A DNA stretch of 64,000 nt, taken from the NCBI GenBank assembly GCA_009363875.1, contig CM018696.1:92092215-92156214 (forward strand), in the 5' to 3' direction. The notes under the pieces are model-generated. The model saw only the letters and a list, made by a program, of their open reading frames with translations. It had not been told where the DNA came from and ran no database searches. The position numbers were made by a program, and so were the translations under genes. The stretch is from Mikania micrantha (taxonomy: Eukaryota; Streptophyta; Magnoliopsida; Asterales; Asteraceae). Positions 11,753 to 24,104 of the stretch are shown piece by piece. Every line of letters starts with the position of its first letter. Within the stretch, counting starts at the first letter, position 1.

Positions 11753-13414
11753 GTGTTTTGGTGTCAATTTGACTGAGGAAGTTGGAAGGAGATTAATGGA
11801 GATTTATTAGAGAGACAAAGAGGAAAATAAAAAATAAAAAAATAAAGAAAGGAGGGGGTGTGGACTAGACAAATGGAAAGCAGAAGGAAGGAGGGTGATT
11901 TGTGGTTCATAAAATTTTGTCTTTTTCATTGTACCGATGAACTACAGACATACCCGCTACTATACATTATTAATCTTATTATATTTAGAATCAACCCTAA
12001 AATACTAGTTTGTCATTATATTATAAGATTTTATTGTACTTTATTTTAATCATTCATGATGATGGACAAAAAAAACATTATCAAAATATCAAATATGTCA
12101 CATCAGCTGTCACGTTTAATTTTCACTTAATATTCATAAACTGTCATTTTTACTTTTAACAATACCTTGTATTAAAACACTATTTTTTATATTGTAGATG
12201 TACATATAAATGTATCATGTATGTATGTGTATCAATATATATATGTGCGTTCGCATGTGTATGATATGAAAGGGGTAACCTGCACCCGTATTAACTAGTT
12301 TTATACCCGTCCGGTGGCCATGATTAAAAGTTATGGACTTTAAAGGGTTGAGATCTTACCAAAAGTTAGTTATTTTAACGGTGTCACATTAATATATAAT
12401 TTGTTTTGCCATCTGGAAATCCGAACATGAAACCAAACGGGTGCCAAACTTCTTCTCCTTCAACGCAACTGCAAATGCCCGGTCGTCCCATGTCGAAACC
12501 AAACGTCCACATTGTGAGTGCTCTAATTAATTAAATTATTGATTTTTTTTAATCCTAACTATCATTTAAGGTGGGGGTTAGAGCCTAGTGGTAAAAACAA
12601 GTATAACAACCAACAGGTTGCGGCTTAATCCTTACCCAAAGGCCAAAGAAAAATTGTTGCTAAAGATAAAAGAAAAAAAAAGAAAAAAATACCACGAAAT
12701 CATGCATTGAAAGAATTCAAATGCACATCATCTTTTGAGATTAATCTCTAATGCTTTGAGAATTTTATTAAAATAATAACTAACCACAAGTTTAAATACA
12801 GTTGATATTTGTTAATTTATTTCTAACTTTACTCATCTGTATTCACGTGTATTCTATGTAATACGATATAATCATATATATATATAAGTGTGACAAAAAA
12901 CGATTGGATAGAGAGAAATGATTTTTTTTCATCCCATCATAGGGAAATTCGGTTTGTAATATTAACATTTTTTTAGGTATCTATATATGTTTGTCTTGTT
13001 TTGTTAGTTTGATTAAAAAGTATATGTATGCAAACATGAGAATATTATAAAGAAATCAATATTTTTTATAAGCAAAGTGGTGTTAGATGAATAAGAAATT
13101 TGAATGCACTAATTAGTAATTACTACTAATTACTATGTAATATGTATACAGCAGCAATTGGGCCACTCATTTCTTTCTGTGTGAGTTGGGTTGAATTGGT
13201 GTAGGCAGTCTGTTTTAAACAAATTAATCTGAGCTATTGTGTATAGCACTTGAGCAGTTGAGCCTTGATGTATGGGCTAAGGCTGTAATTTACCTTTGTA
13301 TTTTTGTAACGAAAAAAAACATCGGCAAAAATTATTATCTGTATAATTTTATTTTTATGACCGCTTCACACATTTATGTTGCACAAATAGTTATTGATTC
13401 TTACTTAATGATCA
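11753..13414. other. intergenic DNA upstream of the cyclin gene
   Basis: GA-rich leader sequence near 11810-11890, then AT-rich DNA. The only structured item is the SINE-like repeat at 12571-12690. No supported coding region. Confidence 0.5.
12571..12690 (+). repeat. SINE-like retroposon
   Basis: It starts GTGGGGGTTAGAGCCTAGTG, which resembles a polymerase III A box (TAGAGCCTAGTGG). It continues with a weak B-box-like segment (GGTTGCGGCTTAATCC near 12618) and ends in an A-rich tail with GA interruptions (12664-12690). The layout is that of a tRNA-derived SINE; target duplications were not identified. Confidence 0.45.
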
Positions 13415-14343
13415 CTAGGTTAAATCCCGTGTGTTACACGTGCTGAAAACTGAAATGCCATGTACTTTATAAGAAAACTTTTTTTAAAAAAATATTTTTA
13501 AGAAAACTTATTTTTACAAAATTTTCATTTTTCCTAAAACTATAAATTTTAAAATAATTATTTTTTAAAAAAACAACCGTTGTATAGAAAAAATTCATGT
13601 TTCGTAAACTTTTTTAAGGAAAAAAAGATTTATTTTTTAATTTATTAAAACTAATTTTTAATATGTAAAAGGTATATAATATAATTACTCATTAGATTTA
13701 TAATTATTTAATAAATTAGATAATATAATTATGACTATCATTTAATTTGAAAGATAATGAATGAGAGTATAAAAAATGACATGTGACAAGAGTAATCTAA
13801 TATATTGACATGTGGGTTAAAATCTAAAATTTATATATTTTGTAAGAAAACTTATTTTAAATATTAAAACCATGTTTTTAATATTAAAAAGGTATATAAT
13901 ACCATTAGTTATTAAATATTTAGTTAATTAGTAAAAAAAAACAATATACTTATCATTTAATATGAGAGATAATTGATTGTTTTTTTTAATGGCGAAGGTC
14001 TCAATCGTGTGAACCCACTGTTTCCAAGCCATGTTACCAAGGTCTAGTTACCTGGACCTCCCATAAGCCACCACAACCACCCCAGGAGGAAACTCAACTT
14101 GGAAAACCCCCCCCTGCCCCTCCACAGACCCTTTTTCGCTGCGGGAGTGATTTGAACTCAAGACCTTCCATTTGAAAGAATCTTGTGGTACCGTTGAGAG
14201 AATGCCTCTTTGGTAGATAATTGATTGATATAATAAAAAAAGTGACATGTAATAATAATGAGCTAAAAAAGTTACACATGGCAATTATAGTTTAAAAAGT
14301 TGACATGTGGCAAAAAAGATGTTTGTTTATTATAATAGTAAGA
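13415..14343 (-). mobile_element. non-autonomous Helitron with a nested SINE
   Basis: On the minus strand it begins TCTTACTATTATAATAAAC at 14343 and ends CTAG at 13418-13415, after a degenerate hairpin (CCCGTGTGTTACACG on the plus strand). It has A/T flanks. The 5' end is ambiguous by about 10 bp because the GTAAGAT motif is repeated at 14350. A SINE-like repeat (13981-14218) is inserted inside. Confidence 0.65.
13981..14218 (-). repeat. tRNA-derived SINE-like repeat, copy 1
   Basis: This closely matches 16651-16858: shared GGTCTCAATCGTGT, CCACCCCAGGAGGAAAC and TTTGAAC...AAGACCT blocks. Read on the minus strand, it has an A-box-like ACCAAAGAGGCA, a B-box-like GAGTTCAAATC about 50 bp later, and an A-rich end (poly-T on the plus strand at 13979-13987). 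It sits inside a Helitron. Confidence 0.6.
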
Positions 14344-16014
14344 TATAGTAAGATAATATTAGGTCTGATAACAATTTATTAGATTGGATCATTCATATTT
14401 AAATTTTTAAAATGCTATCACAAATCTGACTAGTTCACCTATGTTATCTATTCTCTCTCTTATTTTTACCCTTCTTCCTAGTTTAGTTTAGGTTATTTTA
14501 CAATTTTTTTCACTGTAGGTTTTTATTAATATTTTACTTTAGGTATTAATATTTTTTTTTATCACTGCATGTTAGCTTTCCAGGTTTTGACATTTTTGTG
14601 AAGTCCCCCTCCCCCAAAGTTTTTCTTTTCTGGTAACCATCCTTCATCACACGTAATTTTTTTTGGACGGGGCAACTTACTTACGTGACAAACCTCTGGG
14701 TCCTTCTAATATCCAACTATCCGGGCATCTTATATAGTTAATTTTAGAAATAGTTTCCTGATATGAGACGGAGGTGCTAGATAAGCTGATATATTTTAAT
14801 TCATTTGGTTGGCCAGCATATTAACATGCGACAAACATGTAGCATGCATGTAACGTGCGTGACAGTGACCTACGTCAGTTTGCCTTGAGTTTTAACGTTA
14901 TATGAGTCAAATTTTATCTCATGCCATGGATAAAGGTAGAAAAACTACTTTAATGTTTTATCATTTGGTTATGTGCATGTTACATCGGTTGGTATTTGGT
15001 AACTGTCGTGAAACGCAGACGTTTAAACACTAGTTTACAAACAATTAAAGCTAGAGCTAGGCTCGTCTGGTTTATAAGAGATCAAAATCTAGCTTGATTT
15101 GGTTAGAGCATTATTTTTGAAACTTAACATTGACTTTCTCAGACTCGACTCTCGAGCTCTAATCGAGTTTGACTATTTTTTTATTTTTTTATTTTGTTTT
15201 CTTTTGTTATATTTATAATTAAAATTTTAAGCATAGCATATTTTATATGTTATTATTATTAAGTTATTTTTATCATAATTTTATAAATATAGTAATGATT
15301 ATTATGTAAGTATGCATTTAATACATGAAAATAACATTATGTAGTCAGAGCCTAATCATGTTTAACCCTGCAATTTTCTAGGATTTTACTTAGCTTGTTT
15401 TTTGGTTTTTGCCACTATTTTATTTTCTTAAACTTGTAGAATTTTTTATTACTTAGATATTTAAATACTTTGAGAACTGATTATTTGTTATTTTTATAAA
15501 TTATTTTACGTTTGTATAACTTAATTACGACAATACTGTTTGTAAACCATTTTTTGGCCCGTATTTTGGGATGTATCGACATGATGCATTATTAAATATT
15601 TAAATTGGATACAAATTCTTGGTGAGGGATCTCATTAATAAAAAAACCGACAAAGAAGCATAAGATAAGGAACTCCAGTGTAATTATATTCATCTGCCGT
15701 TCAAAAAAAAAAATTATATTCATCTGAGTCAAAAAGCTCATATGTCACGTTAATACGGAATATTCTGTTATCCTCCCTAATTCTAAGCACCTGCTATAAA
15801 AGGCTTTCTTGAAATCCTCCTTAAATGAAAGCCCACCTAATATTTATAAATTATACATCACCAAGATGATTTTACATCCTACATTTGGAATTGTATAAGG
15901 TACAGTTTAAAACAAAATAAAAATAAAAAAAATGATTTATACATCAACAAAGTATTTATATATACACATTAAACCATTATGATGCATAAACCAATTTTAT
16001 TTCTTGGCACAACA
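14344..16014. other. intergenic DNA downstream of the bHLH gene
   Basis: No gene is supported. The sequence is AT-rich with a moderately GC-richer patch near 14580-14900. CTCGAG/GAGCTC motifs around 15060-15175 could be old repeat DNA, but no boundaries were found. Confidence 0.5.
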
Positions 16015-19000
16015 TTATTTCTTTGGAAATGGGCCACAAGGTTGATTTTGCATATGTTGATACAAGGCTGCGATCCTACTATAAGAATCCATGTTTGGTG
16101 GCTGCAAGAAATGTACAAGTTTCAATGCATCATGTACCAGTTATTGAAACGACAAGTCTCTACATATAATGTACTAAGCTTCAATGCATGAAGTATATAA
16201 TTAATACCTGAGACTGGGAAGCCGTGAAAGCGCCCATTGTGTTGGAGTTGACGGCTTGATCGGGGGTGTGGTTCCAAGAAGGCATCTGCATGAAAGGGGA
16301 CGGGTGAAAACGAGCAGGAATGTTAGATGGGCTGCTGATGGTATTCATATCCATTCCCATTCCCATTCCTATTCCCATCCTCATAGCCATAGGGTTCATC
16401 ATATACTTCTGAAATTGTAGTTGTTGTTGCATTACTAAGGACATCATCGGTGACATGTTCATCATATTCGCCATATGAATTTGTATCTGCAATTCTTTTA
16501 TGTGCTCTATAACTTCATTTAGCATTGATGCTTTATCCGTCTGAAAATCAAACCACAAGTCAACTCTCATACATAGCATAAGACTACACCTACACCTACA
16601 TGTATGTGTACGTAACAAATTAGTTATAGCATTAACATGTTTTATGTTTTTTATAACGGCAAAGGTCTCAATCGTGTAAACCCGCTGTTTTCAGGCCATG
16701 TAACTAAAGTCTAATTACCTGAACCCCCCATGAGCCATCAGAACCACCCCAGGAGGAAACCCCACTGGAAAAACCCTGACCCCCCTCAGACACTTATTTT
16801 CCTGCGGAAAGGATTTGAACCCAAGACCTCTCATTTGGAAAAACCTTTGCCTCGTTGGTTTAACATGTTTTATGTGTCTAACATTGATGCGAGTTGACTC
16901 GTACCTTACTCGAGTTAGGAACCAACTTCTGTAGCGTCTGCAATTTCTGATTAATCTTGTCTCTTCTTTTCTAATTAATTTGTAACGCAAAGTTTCTAGA
17001 ATTAAGCATTTCAATCGAAAATAATTGGTAAATTAATTAATATTTATGAGTACCCGTTCTGATTGATTATGAATTGCTGCCGTCCTCCTCCGTTTATTTA
17101 AGATTGAACATTTCGTTTTTTCCTTTTTCTTTTCATTCACTGCTTTCGTCTCCCGCTAATTTTTTATAAGAACAAAAAAAAAAAACTATTATTCTTACAG
17201 ATCGAAAATAAGAGAGAGCCAGGAAATCAATTTTAAGATGTTATATATGCAAAACATCTGTCATAAAAATCTTCTTTATTTGTTATAACACATAGATTAA
17301 GAATACGTGTGGTGGTATAATATAATGATTAAGTTCTCCCTTTTATCAAATAATAAAAATTCTGAAATGATATATTTATTAATATATAAATAAATTTTAT
17401 TATTATAATTAGTATTTTTTTTATACTATATTTTTTTTTTAATAAATAACTTTTTTTCATTAACAAAAGTGAAAGATTACAATAAACTGACAGGTAAGCG
17501 GACAACTAGTTGCGCCGCAACCCCTTTTGAATTGCAAATCTAATCCTACTAAAAACATTTTTTTAGGTCCTAGAAATTGTGATGTTGCTATGCATAACCC
17601 TCTGAACTCGATTCAGAAAATTCATAGCCTACGGGGCCAATAACCCAAATGTATCAAAAGCAAAAGGTGATTCTCCAAAAAGCAACATTTTCCAACTCCG
17701 CTTTAATATTTTATTTACAAGATCTATGTAATAAAGATCTCTTATAAGCTAATAATTAATTAAATAATTAACTTTTAAAAAATCCTAAAAGCGTAGTAAC
17801 AGGGATATTCATGTTTGAGATTTATACTTATTTTTTTACTTCACAACTTTTAAAAACACAAATCATATTCCAAGACGACCAAGTGATTTACCTGAATTTT
17901 CCGGTGACAAGCAGAGTCATCGGGAAACGTTGAGTTCGAGAAGTCTCGGCCGGAGCTAGTATTTTCCGGCGACCCCGTTGAAGTAGACGTCAACCGTTGA
18001 CCACCCAAATCACTGGCGCGTGCATCACCGGTAACAAAAGTCCCACTCACGCTAACATCCCTGCAGCTACTCCAGTTGTATGCCTCAGCCGTCGCACCTC
18101 CATCACCACGCGCTACCCTGGGATCCATAAACGCCGACGGGTTACCACCACATGAGCTGGCGCGTGTTGAGCAACCTGCGTCACGGGCGCCCTTTGACCG
18201 TTGGGCCTGAGCAGACCCCTCACCGGTTCTGTTGTTAGAGCTCGGTACCTGAGCGTCGGAAGTCATAGTGGCCGATGGGTATAAATTGCCGGCAGTGAAG
18301 GTGGGGTTGCGGTGCTGCATCCATGGGACTAGCTCGTTGTCCTTAGCCGGTGCATTGGTTTTGCAGTAAAGTTGGTGTGTTGCTTGGTTGACTACAGCCT
18401 CGAGCGTCTCGGTGGAGGTTGGTTGGTCCCATGAGGTTGCGGGTTGGGATTTGTTTGGCACGCGCCTGGTGCCTAGCTCGTGCAATGCGAGCTGTCCGTT
18501 TTCCCATGTTAATTCCGCGACTTCATAATCCAATCTGAAATGAAAATTTTGGGTGAACAGACAGGATATCATTCTTTTGTTTTTATCATTTTAAAAAATA
18601 ATAAAAAACTACAAACGACTGACTGAAAGTGTGAATGTTAACTGTTTCTATCGTCACAAACAAAAAGTCAGAAATCAATGTAGAGGTGGTTTAACCGGAC
18701 CGAAACTATAGGGCTGGTTTTAATAAAAACTATAAACTTAATTACTTAGTGAGTGTTTAGAATTTTATATAAAAATAACTTATTAACTTATTAATTTTAT
18801 GAAAAAGTCAATAAGTTAAAATAATGCATACTAAGTGCATGTTTGGGATTCCATTCAAAATTAACTTTTTAACTTATTGACTTAATGAAAAAGTTATTAA
18901 GTTAAAAAGTTGTTTGGTAATTTAAAAAGCACTTTTAGTTTTAACTTTTTAAGCAGTGTTAAAAAGTCATTTTTAAGAAGCTACTTTTTCTGGCTTTTTA

Positions 19001-19858
19001 ACTTTTTATGACTAAAAAGTCATTTTTTGACCTTTTCATACACAAAAGCTAATCCAAACATATTTTTAAAAACTTCATTTTATAAAGTCATAAGTTTATA
19101 AACACTTTTAACAAAAAGTCCTTTTAAACTTAATAAGCAATCCCAAACATGCCCTAATATCAAAAGGACCCTTTTCTTTTTTTTTTTTTTAACTTTTTAA
19201 GTAAGGTTACAAACTTGTTTTCAATAAATTATAATTTGTAACTTTTATAAAGGTTTTTTAACCTTTTGATGAAATATGTTAAAACTAATCCAAACACTTT
19301 TTTTTAAGTTAATCCAATTAAACAACTTATAAACATATCGACTATTCACATATCAAAAAAAGTTAATTCAAAAACTTTTTTAAAAACTTTATCTTAAAAA
19401 GTTCTAGTTAATAACCACTTTTAATAGAATAATTCGGTTTTCTAATTTTATATTCTAAGTTTTCAATGTGTTTTAATTTTAAATAACTTCAAACATGGTT
19501 ACTTAACACCAAATATATGGTTTCAAGTGTATATATATGTCTAAAAGAAAATTAAATAATAACGGCAGACAAAAGTTGATAACCGAATTAAAATATGTTC
19601 AATTAGAAGATTGGTTTAAATCTAACAGTTTAAAAAAACCAAAACAGCTAGAAGTATGAAATAAGTTTTAGAATGAAAAAAAAAAAAAAAAACTAGCAAT
19701 CGTTTATTAATATGTTAATAGATCGAAAAAGGCAAGCATATATACAAATTAAACCATATATAATTAAATGTAATGAGATAAAGAGATGGAGATTACTTAA
19801 AGATGTCATGATTTAGATTGACATCTTCCAAATCCCAGTTGGGTACACGCTGATTCAT
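16015..19858 (-). CDS. UNE10: PIF8/UNE10-type bHLH transcription factor
   Basis: Six exons join in frame: 19858-19797, 18534-17892, 17155-17054, 16970-16905, 16540-16208 and 16101-16015, giving 430 residues. The N-terminus (MNQRVPNWDLED) and the segment DYEVAELTWENGQLALHELG (about residues 23-42) form the active-phytochrome-B-binding motif of phytochrome-interacting factors. The bHLH (about 256-315) has IHNQSERKRRDKINQKLQTL, with the His-Glu-Arg residues used for G-box binding, then TDKASMLNEVIEHIKELQ. The tail is Met-rich (MSPMMSLVMQQQLQF, then a Met-Gly repeat) and ends near DSYSRIAALYQHMQ, as in UNE10/PIF8. These nuclear factors bind G-boxes and act in light and phytochrome signalling. Introns 1 and 4 hold transposon insertions. 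PIF7 is the closest alternative, but the N-terminus and tail favour UNE10. Confidence 0.92.
16651..16858 (-). repeat. tRNA-derived SINE-like repeat, copy 2, in a bHLH intron
   Basis: Second copy of the element at 13981-14218, lying in intron 4 of the UNE10-type gene. On the minus strand it shows a perfect B-box-like GGGTTCAAATCC and an upstream A-box-like ACCAACGAGGCAAAGG. The T-rich left edge on the plus strand would be the poly-A end. It lies in the same orientation as the gene and does not touch splice borders. Confidence 0.6.
18835..19153. mobile_element. MITE with GCATGTTTGGGATT termini in a bHLH intron
   Basis: The left terminus GTGCATGTTTGGGATTCC (18835-18852) is the inverted match of the right terminus (AATCCCAAACATGCC, 19139-19153). 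CTAA lies directly outside both ends (18831-18834 and 19154-19157), which could be the target duplication. The interior repeats AACTTTTTAA and AAAAAGTC motifs. It lies in intron 1 of the UNE10-type gene. Confidence 0.65.
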
Positions 19859-20364
19859 TTCTTGAAACTACGTAAAGCTCGGTTGTTGTTTCAATTGTTG
19901 TTGGGATATATGAATTTAGATAGATAGATAGATATATACAACTTTATTGTACGTAAAAAGGAAGTCTTTTTTTTTTGTTGTAGGTAGGAATCTTTATCTT
20001 AGAAGATATGTTTGTATGGTGCATACATATATATTGTAAACAAAGAGGATATATGGAATAAGCTGTAGGTTTTGTGGTGTAGTTTGCATGTGTATATATA
20101 TGGACTAGAGTTGAGGACCTTAATTAATTAATTGAGCCACCTAGAGACAGTTTGCTCTTGGATCATTTATTATGCCTTATCCTGCCCAAAGTTTGTTTTT
20201 TCTTTTTTTTTTTTCGTTTTTATTAAATAATACAATCGGTCAAATTTTTTTCATCCCTAAAAGTGATGACGTCATGCTTACTTTGTGAAGGCTAACAGCA
20301 GTCTCATTTTTATTTTTGGGTGTTGTTAGGAAGGCACCAGGTCAGTTCCTTTAACACCATCTTT
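19859..20364 (-). promoter_or_regulatory. 5' flank of the UNE10-type gene
   Basis: Region directly upstream of the start codon at 19858. It holds a GATA repeat (near 19918-19936), AT-rich TATA-like stretches near 20092-20100 and a TGACGTCA palindrome at about 20267-20274, a bZIP-type core. No transcript start can be assigned from sequence. Confidence 0.35.
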
Positions 20365-20843
20365 ACGGGCCGTATAGAATTCTGACACCCGACATTATAA
20401 ATTATTTAAACACGTACGTGTTGCTTTTACGAATACCGGATTCCAAAACAAAGTACAATTAGACGATGTTATAAATAGATATTACATATAACTTAAAGAT
20501 TAAACAATTAGACGATATAATATAAGTAAATTAACGTTAAACACGTACGTATACCGGATTTCAAACAAAGTACGATTTTATAACATAATTACGTTACGGC
20601 CCTTACAACTTACCGATTAAACATAATTACGTTAAAAGGTATCTTTTAACAATTTAAAACACTTAGACAATTACAATGTTACAAATAAGTTAAACATGTA
20701 CGTATATCGGACGAAAAAACAAAAGTTGTAAATTTTCTGGTTTTCATACGAATCGTATAGGCTAATACTACTCGTATGTGGTTTTCAGCCGTCAGACATC
20801 TGACTGACATATTCTGACACACTCTGACACCTATACGGCCCGT
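20365..20843. mobile_element. MITE-like element with ACGGGCCGTATAG termini
   Basis: ACGGGCCGTATAG (20365-20377) followed by a TGACACC block recurs inverted at about 20822-20843 (TGACACCTATACGGCCCGT). The 479-bp interior is AT-rich with repeated CACGTACGT and AAACAATTAGACGAT motifs. Just beyond the right end a further ACTATACGGCTCGTATAG palindrome extends the pattern. Confidence 0.55.
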
Positions 20844-21029
20844 ATGGGACTATACGGCTCGTATAGAGTCAGATGGTGTTCACTCATTGTCACCAACCAT
20901 TTTCAAACCATGCTTGTATATATTAGTCTTGTATTACGCGCGTCCGACTAATACGGATGAACGGGAGCATACTTATTTACACTTACTTTGAGATAATTTA
21001 AAGAGTGGTACATATATAACATGACTCTT

Positions 21030-21520
21030 ATATATGTAAACATATGCCTAGGTGGCCGCCTAGGTGCTAGGCGTCCTTCACTGTGTCGATTTTGTCTTAT
21101 GCGGAGCCTATGCGGGTTGAGGCGCTTAGTCAGTTTTTTTTTTAACTTTTTTTTTGTAAAAATAGACCAAATCTATGATTATTCGAGATATTTATCAACC
21201 TAAATCTTTAATATGTCTATGAAACATTAAAATGTATCTCTAAACTTTGAACTTAGCTCCAATTTTCTTTGTTATTCAAGTTTTCGATCTTCTTTTGTTG
21301 TTCTAGTGTTTAAGTTCTAACTTTGAAGTATTTGATTTAGTATGTTTAACTTTATTTTTTAAATTATTTGAAGTATTTTATGAAATTAATGATATTGATG
21401 TGTGTATATAATATATATTTGTAAAATTTCATATAAAAATTCTAATCCATCAAGCTTCGATTAATCCCTAAGCGGTATCTCACCGCTCGACTAGCGTTTA
21501 TCGCCTTCTACAACCATGCT
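21030..21520. repeat. dispersed repeat with CGCCTAGG-rich end
   Basis: The left side is rich in CCTAGGTGGCCGCCTAGGTG-like sequence. The right side ends TCGCCTTCTACAACCATG, whose complement CATGGTTGTAGAAGGCGA resembles the terminus of the element at 39134-39299. The middle is AT-rich and non-coding. It is probably a diverged member of the same dispersed family. Confidence 0.4.
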
Positions 21521-21570
21521 TATATGCAGATGGGTTTTAATAAGAACATATAAGAAAGATTAAAACATAC

Positions 21571-21650
21571 ACATATGTCGGAGTTTGAATCCGGTCTGAA
21601 ACATATTTATTGAGACAATGTCAAGTGTTTACCCAGTTTTAAAGTTCCTC
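21571..21650 (+). repeat. SINE-like fragment, second copy
   Basis: It contains GGAGTTTGAATCCGG (B-box-like), then TGAGACAATGTCAAGTGTTT and CCCAGTTTTAA, matching the tail of 8548-8625. See that entry for the argument. Confidence 0.4.
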
Positions 21651-21945
21651 ATAGGGTGGTATCAGGTGTACGCTCTAGAGCGTCAAATTCGAAGAGACGG
21701 TTGAAATCTTGCCTTAAGTATTGTCGCACCAAACCGTTCAAAATAAAACAAACACATATGTGCGTACATCGTTGATTATATATATAACATATATGTGTTA
21801 TTAATTATAATTTAGTGTTTACATTAATAATTACACCACATGTATTAGTGTATGATTAAATTGGTGATTAGAATACATTTGTAAGTGTATGTATTCATTG
21901 ATGTGTTAGTGAGTACATAGATTCATGTATGCATTAGTGATTACA

Positions 21946-23787
21946 TCTATTATACTTAATATATCAAAATAATTGGAGGACATATGTCACAAATCTAAAG
22001 TATCGTTACACTAAATTTCCCGATTCTCTCTCCTAATAAATATTAATTGTATAATTATATATTCTTTATACCTTTTTAATTAAAAAAATTTCTTAATATT
22101 AAAAAAATATATCACATAATAGTATTAAATACTAATTATAATATAGTATAGGGTTAGGCAAAAAAGGGTTAAAACCTTAAAAAGTGTAGGAAGAAATCTT
22201 AGCCATTGATTTTTAAGATTAAGTGGTTGGAGGGGCATAATAGGTATTGTAGCCATTGTTGACTTTTTAACAACTTCTCCCTACTTTTTTTAAATGTTTA
22301 TAACTTTTTTGTGCGTTATTATTTTTTTAAAAAAATTACACCATAAAATCCAGCATTTTTATCTTTTCAACGACTATAATATTGTTATATAAAAAAAACG
22401 ACCTAAATTGGTGTACATGAATGTTGCGTTTTATGGTGTTTTTTTATAAATACATGAAACTGAACATTTTATAGTGTTTTTCACTGTATAAACAAAAAGG
22501 ATAACAATCGTTTATGGTGTCTTTTTATATGTTTTCCGGATGTTCATGAAACTAAGCATTTCATATTGTTTTTTCGAAAGTTCATAAAACTGAACATTTT
22601 ATGGTTTTTTTTCTCCAAATAAACAAAAAGAGTAAAATATTATGGTGTTTTTAGTGTTCATATATGAAGTTGCTTAGTTCGGAAACACCATTTACAAACT
22701 TAAGTGTTTATGTTGTTTTTAGTTTTCACAAACTCTATAAATTGCCCAGATTAGTTTCAAAAATATTCGAATATCATAAACACCATAAAATGTTAACACC
22801 ATAAACACGATAAAATAACTTGAAAAAACACCATAAAACATGAACACTATAAACACAATAAAATATCTCGAAAAAACACCATAAAACTAAGTTAAAAAAC
22901 ACAGTATACACACTTTAGGTGTTTATGGTGTTTTTAGTTTTTTAAAATCACCATAAAATGCCATGTTTTAGTTTCATTAATACCCGAACACCATAAACAC
23001 CATAAAATATTAAAACCATAATATATTTCGAAAAACACCATAAAACGTAAAGTTGTGTCTTAAAAATACACCATAAAATTTAAGACGCTATTTTAATTTT
23101 TTTTTAAAAATATATTAATATTATACTCATTAGAAAGATAAAAAAACGCTTGATTTTATGATGTAATTTTTTTTAGAAAATACTAACGTATACAAAATTT
23201 ATGAACGTTTAAAAAAATGAGAGAAACTTGTATGTGACTTGCATGTGCAACCTCCTTTTTTATTTTGACATATATACCCTTTAACTTAATGTACACATGT
23301 CACTTTCTTGTTGCTTCTTACACTTTTTATGGTTTTCCTACTTTGTAAAATATCCCTACCCTAATACATTTATAATTAAAAACGATTTCTTAATATAATA
23401 AAAAATATTTTAATATTAAAAAGCACACTTTAAAAAATTAAATTATTATAAAATATAAAAATTTTCCAATAATTTACAACTCGTAATTTCTTTTATAATT
23501 TATAAATCATTATTATTAAATATTTATTTTTTTATCAACTTGTGTAATAATAGATGTCATCTTATAATTTTATAAAAAATGATATTTTTTAAAAAACAAC
23601 CTTTTTAAAATGAAGTGTTTAAAAACCAATCTTTGAAAAATGAATTTTTTTAAATACAAAATTATTATTTTATTTTCTAATATTGATTATATTTTAAATA
23701 AAAAATCATTTACAATTTTTAAATTTATATTATTGAATACTTATTAATTTTTATTTAACTCGTGTAATATACGGAATACTAACCTAG
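21946..23787 (+). mobile_element. Helitron with a nested foldback element
   Basis: It starts TCTATTATACTTAATATATC (21946), with A just before, and a GACATATGTCAC motif typical of the local Helitrons follows. It ends AACCTAG at 23787, with T just after, preceded by a degenerate CGTGTAATATACGG hairpin. About 1.2 kb of the interior (22149-23363) is a separate insertion; the remaining ~630 bp is AT-rich like the other Helitrons here. Confidence 0.6.
22149..23363. mobile_element. foldback (MULE-like) element built from ACACCATAAA repeats
   Basis: The terminal inverted repeats are long but imperfect: TAGGGTTAGGCAAAAAAGGG at the left versus the complement of the right end, TAGGGTAGGGATATTTTACA. Both lead into an AAAAAGTGTAGGAAG-type block. 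The left half is filled with TTTTATGGTG-like units and the right half with CACCATAAAA-like units, so the element could fold on itself. Flanking 9-mers do not match, so class and exact ends are uncertain. Confidence 0.55.
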
Positions 23788-24104
23788 TTATATATATATA
23801 TATAGATTTACGGGTGATTACATTAGATGCATGTGTTAGTGCATGCATAAATGATTACCACAAGCATTAGTGTGTCTGTATCGGTGAGTACAAATACATG
23901 TATTATGACTATTACAAAACTTTTTTTTGCCTGGTTCATAAATTTTTATTGCAAGAATAAACTTCCTCAAAAAATGCGACCAGCTGGAAAAATAAATTAA
24001 AAAATCACCTAGAAAAATGGTAACCACATTAAAAAGGTTGTTTAACGTGGTTTTAATTAACCGCCTCTAAAACTATGTAAAAAACTAAAAATACTCATTC
24101 TTAA
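23788..24104. other. short AT-rich spacer
   Basis: An (AT)n-like start (23790-23803), then unremarkable sequence with repeated GATTACA/TTAGTG words. No gene seen. Confidence 0.5.
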
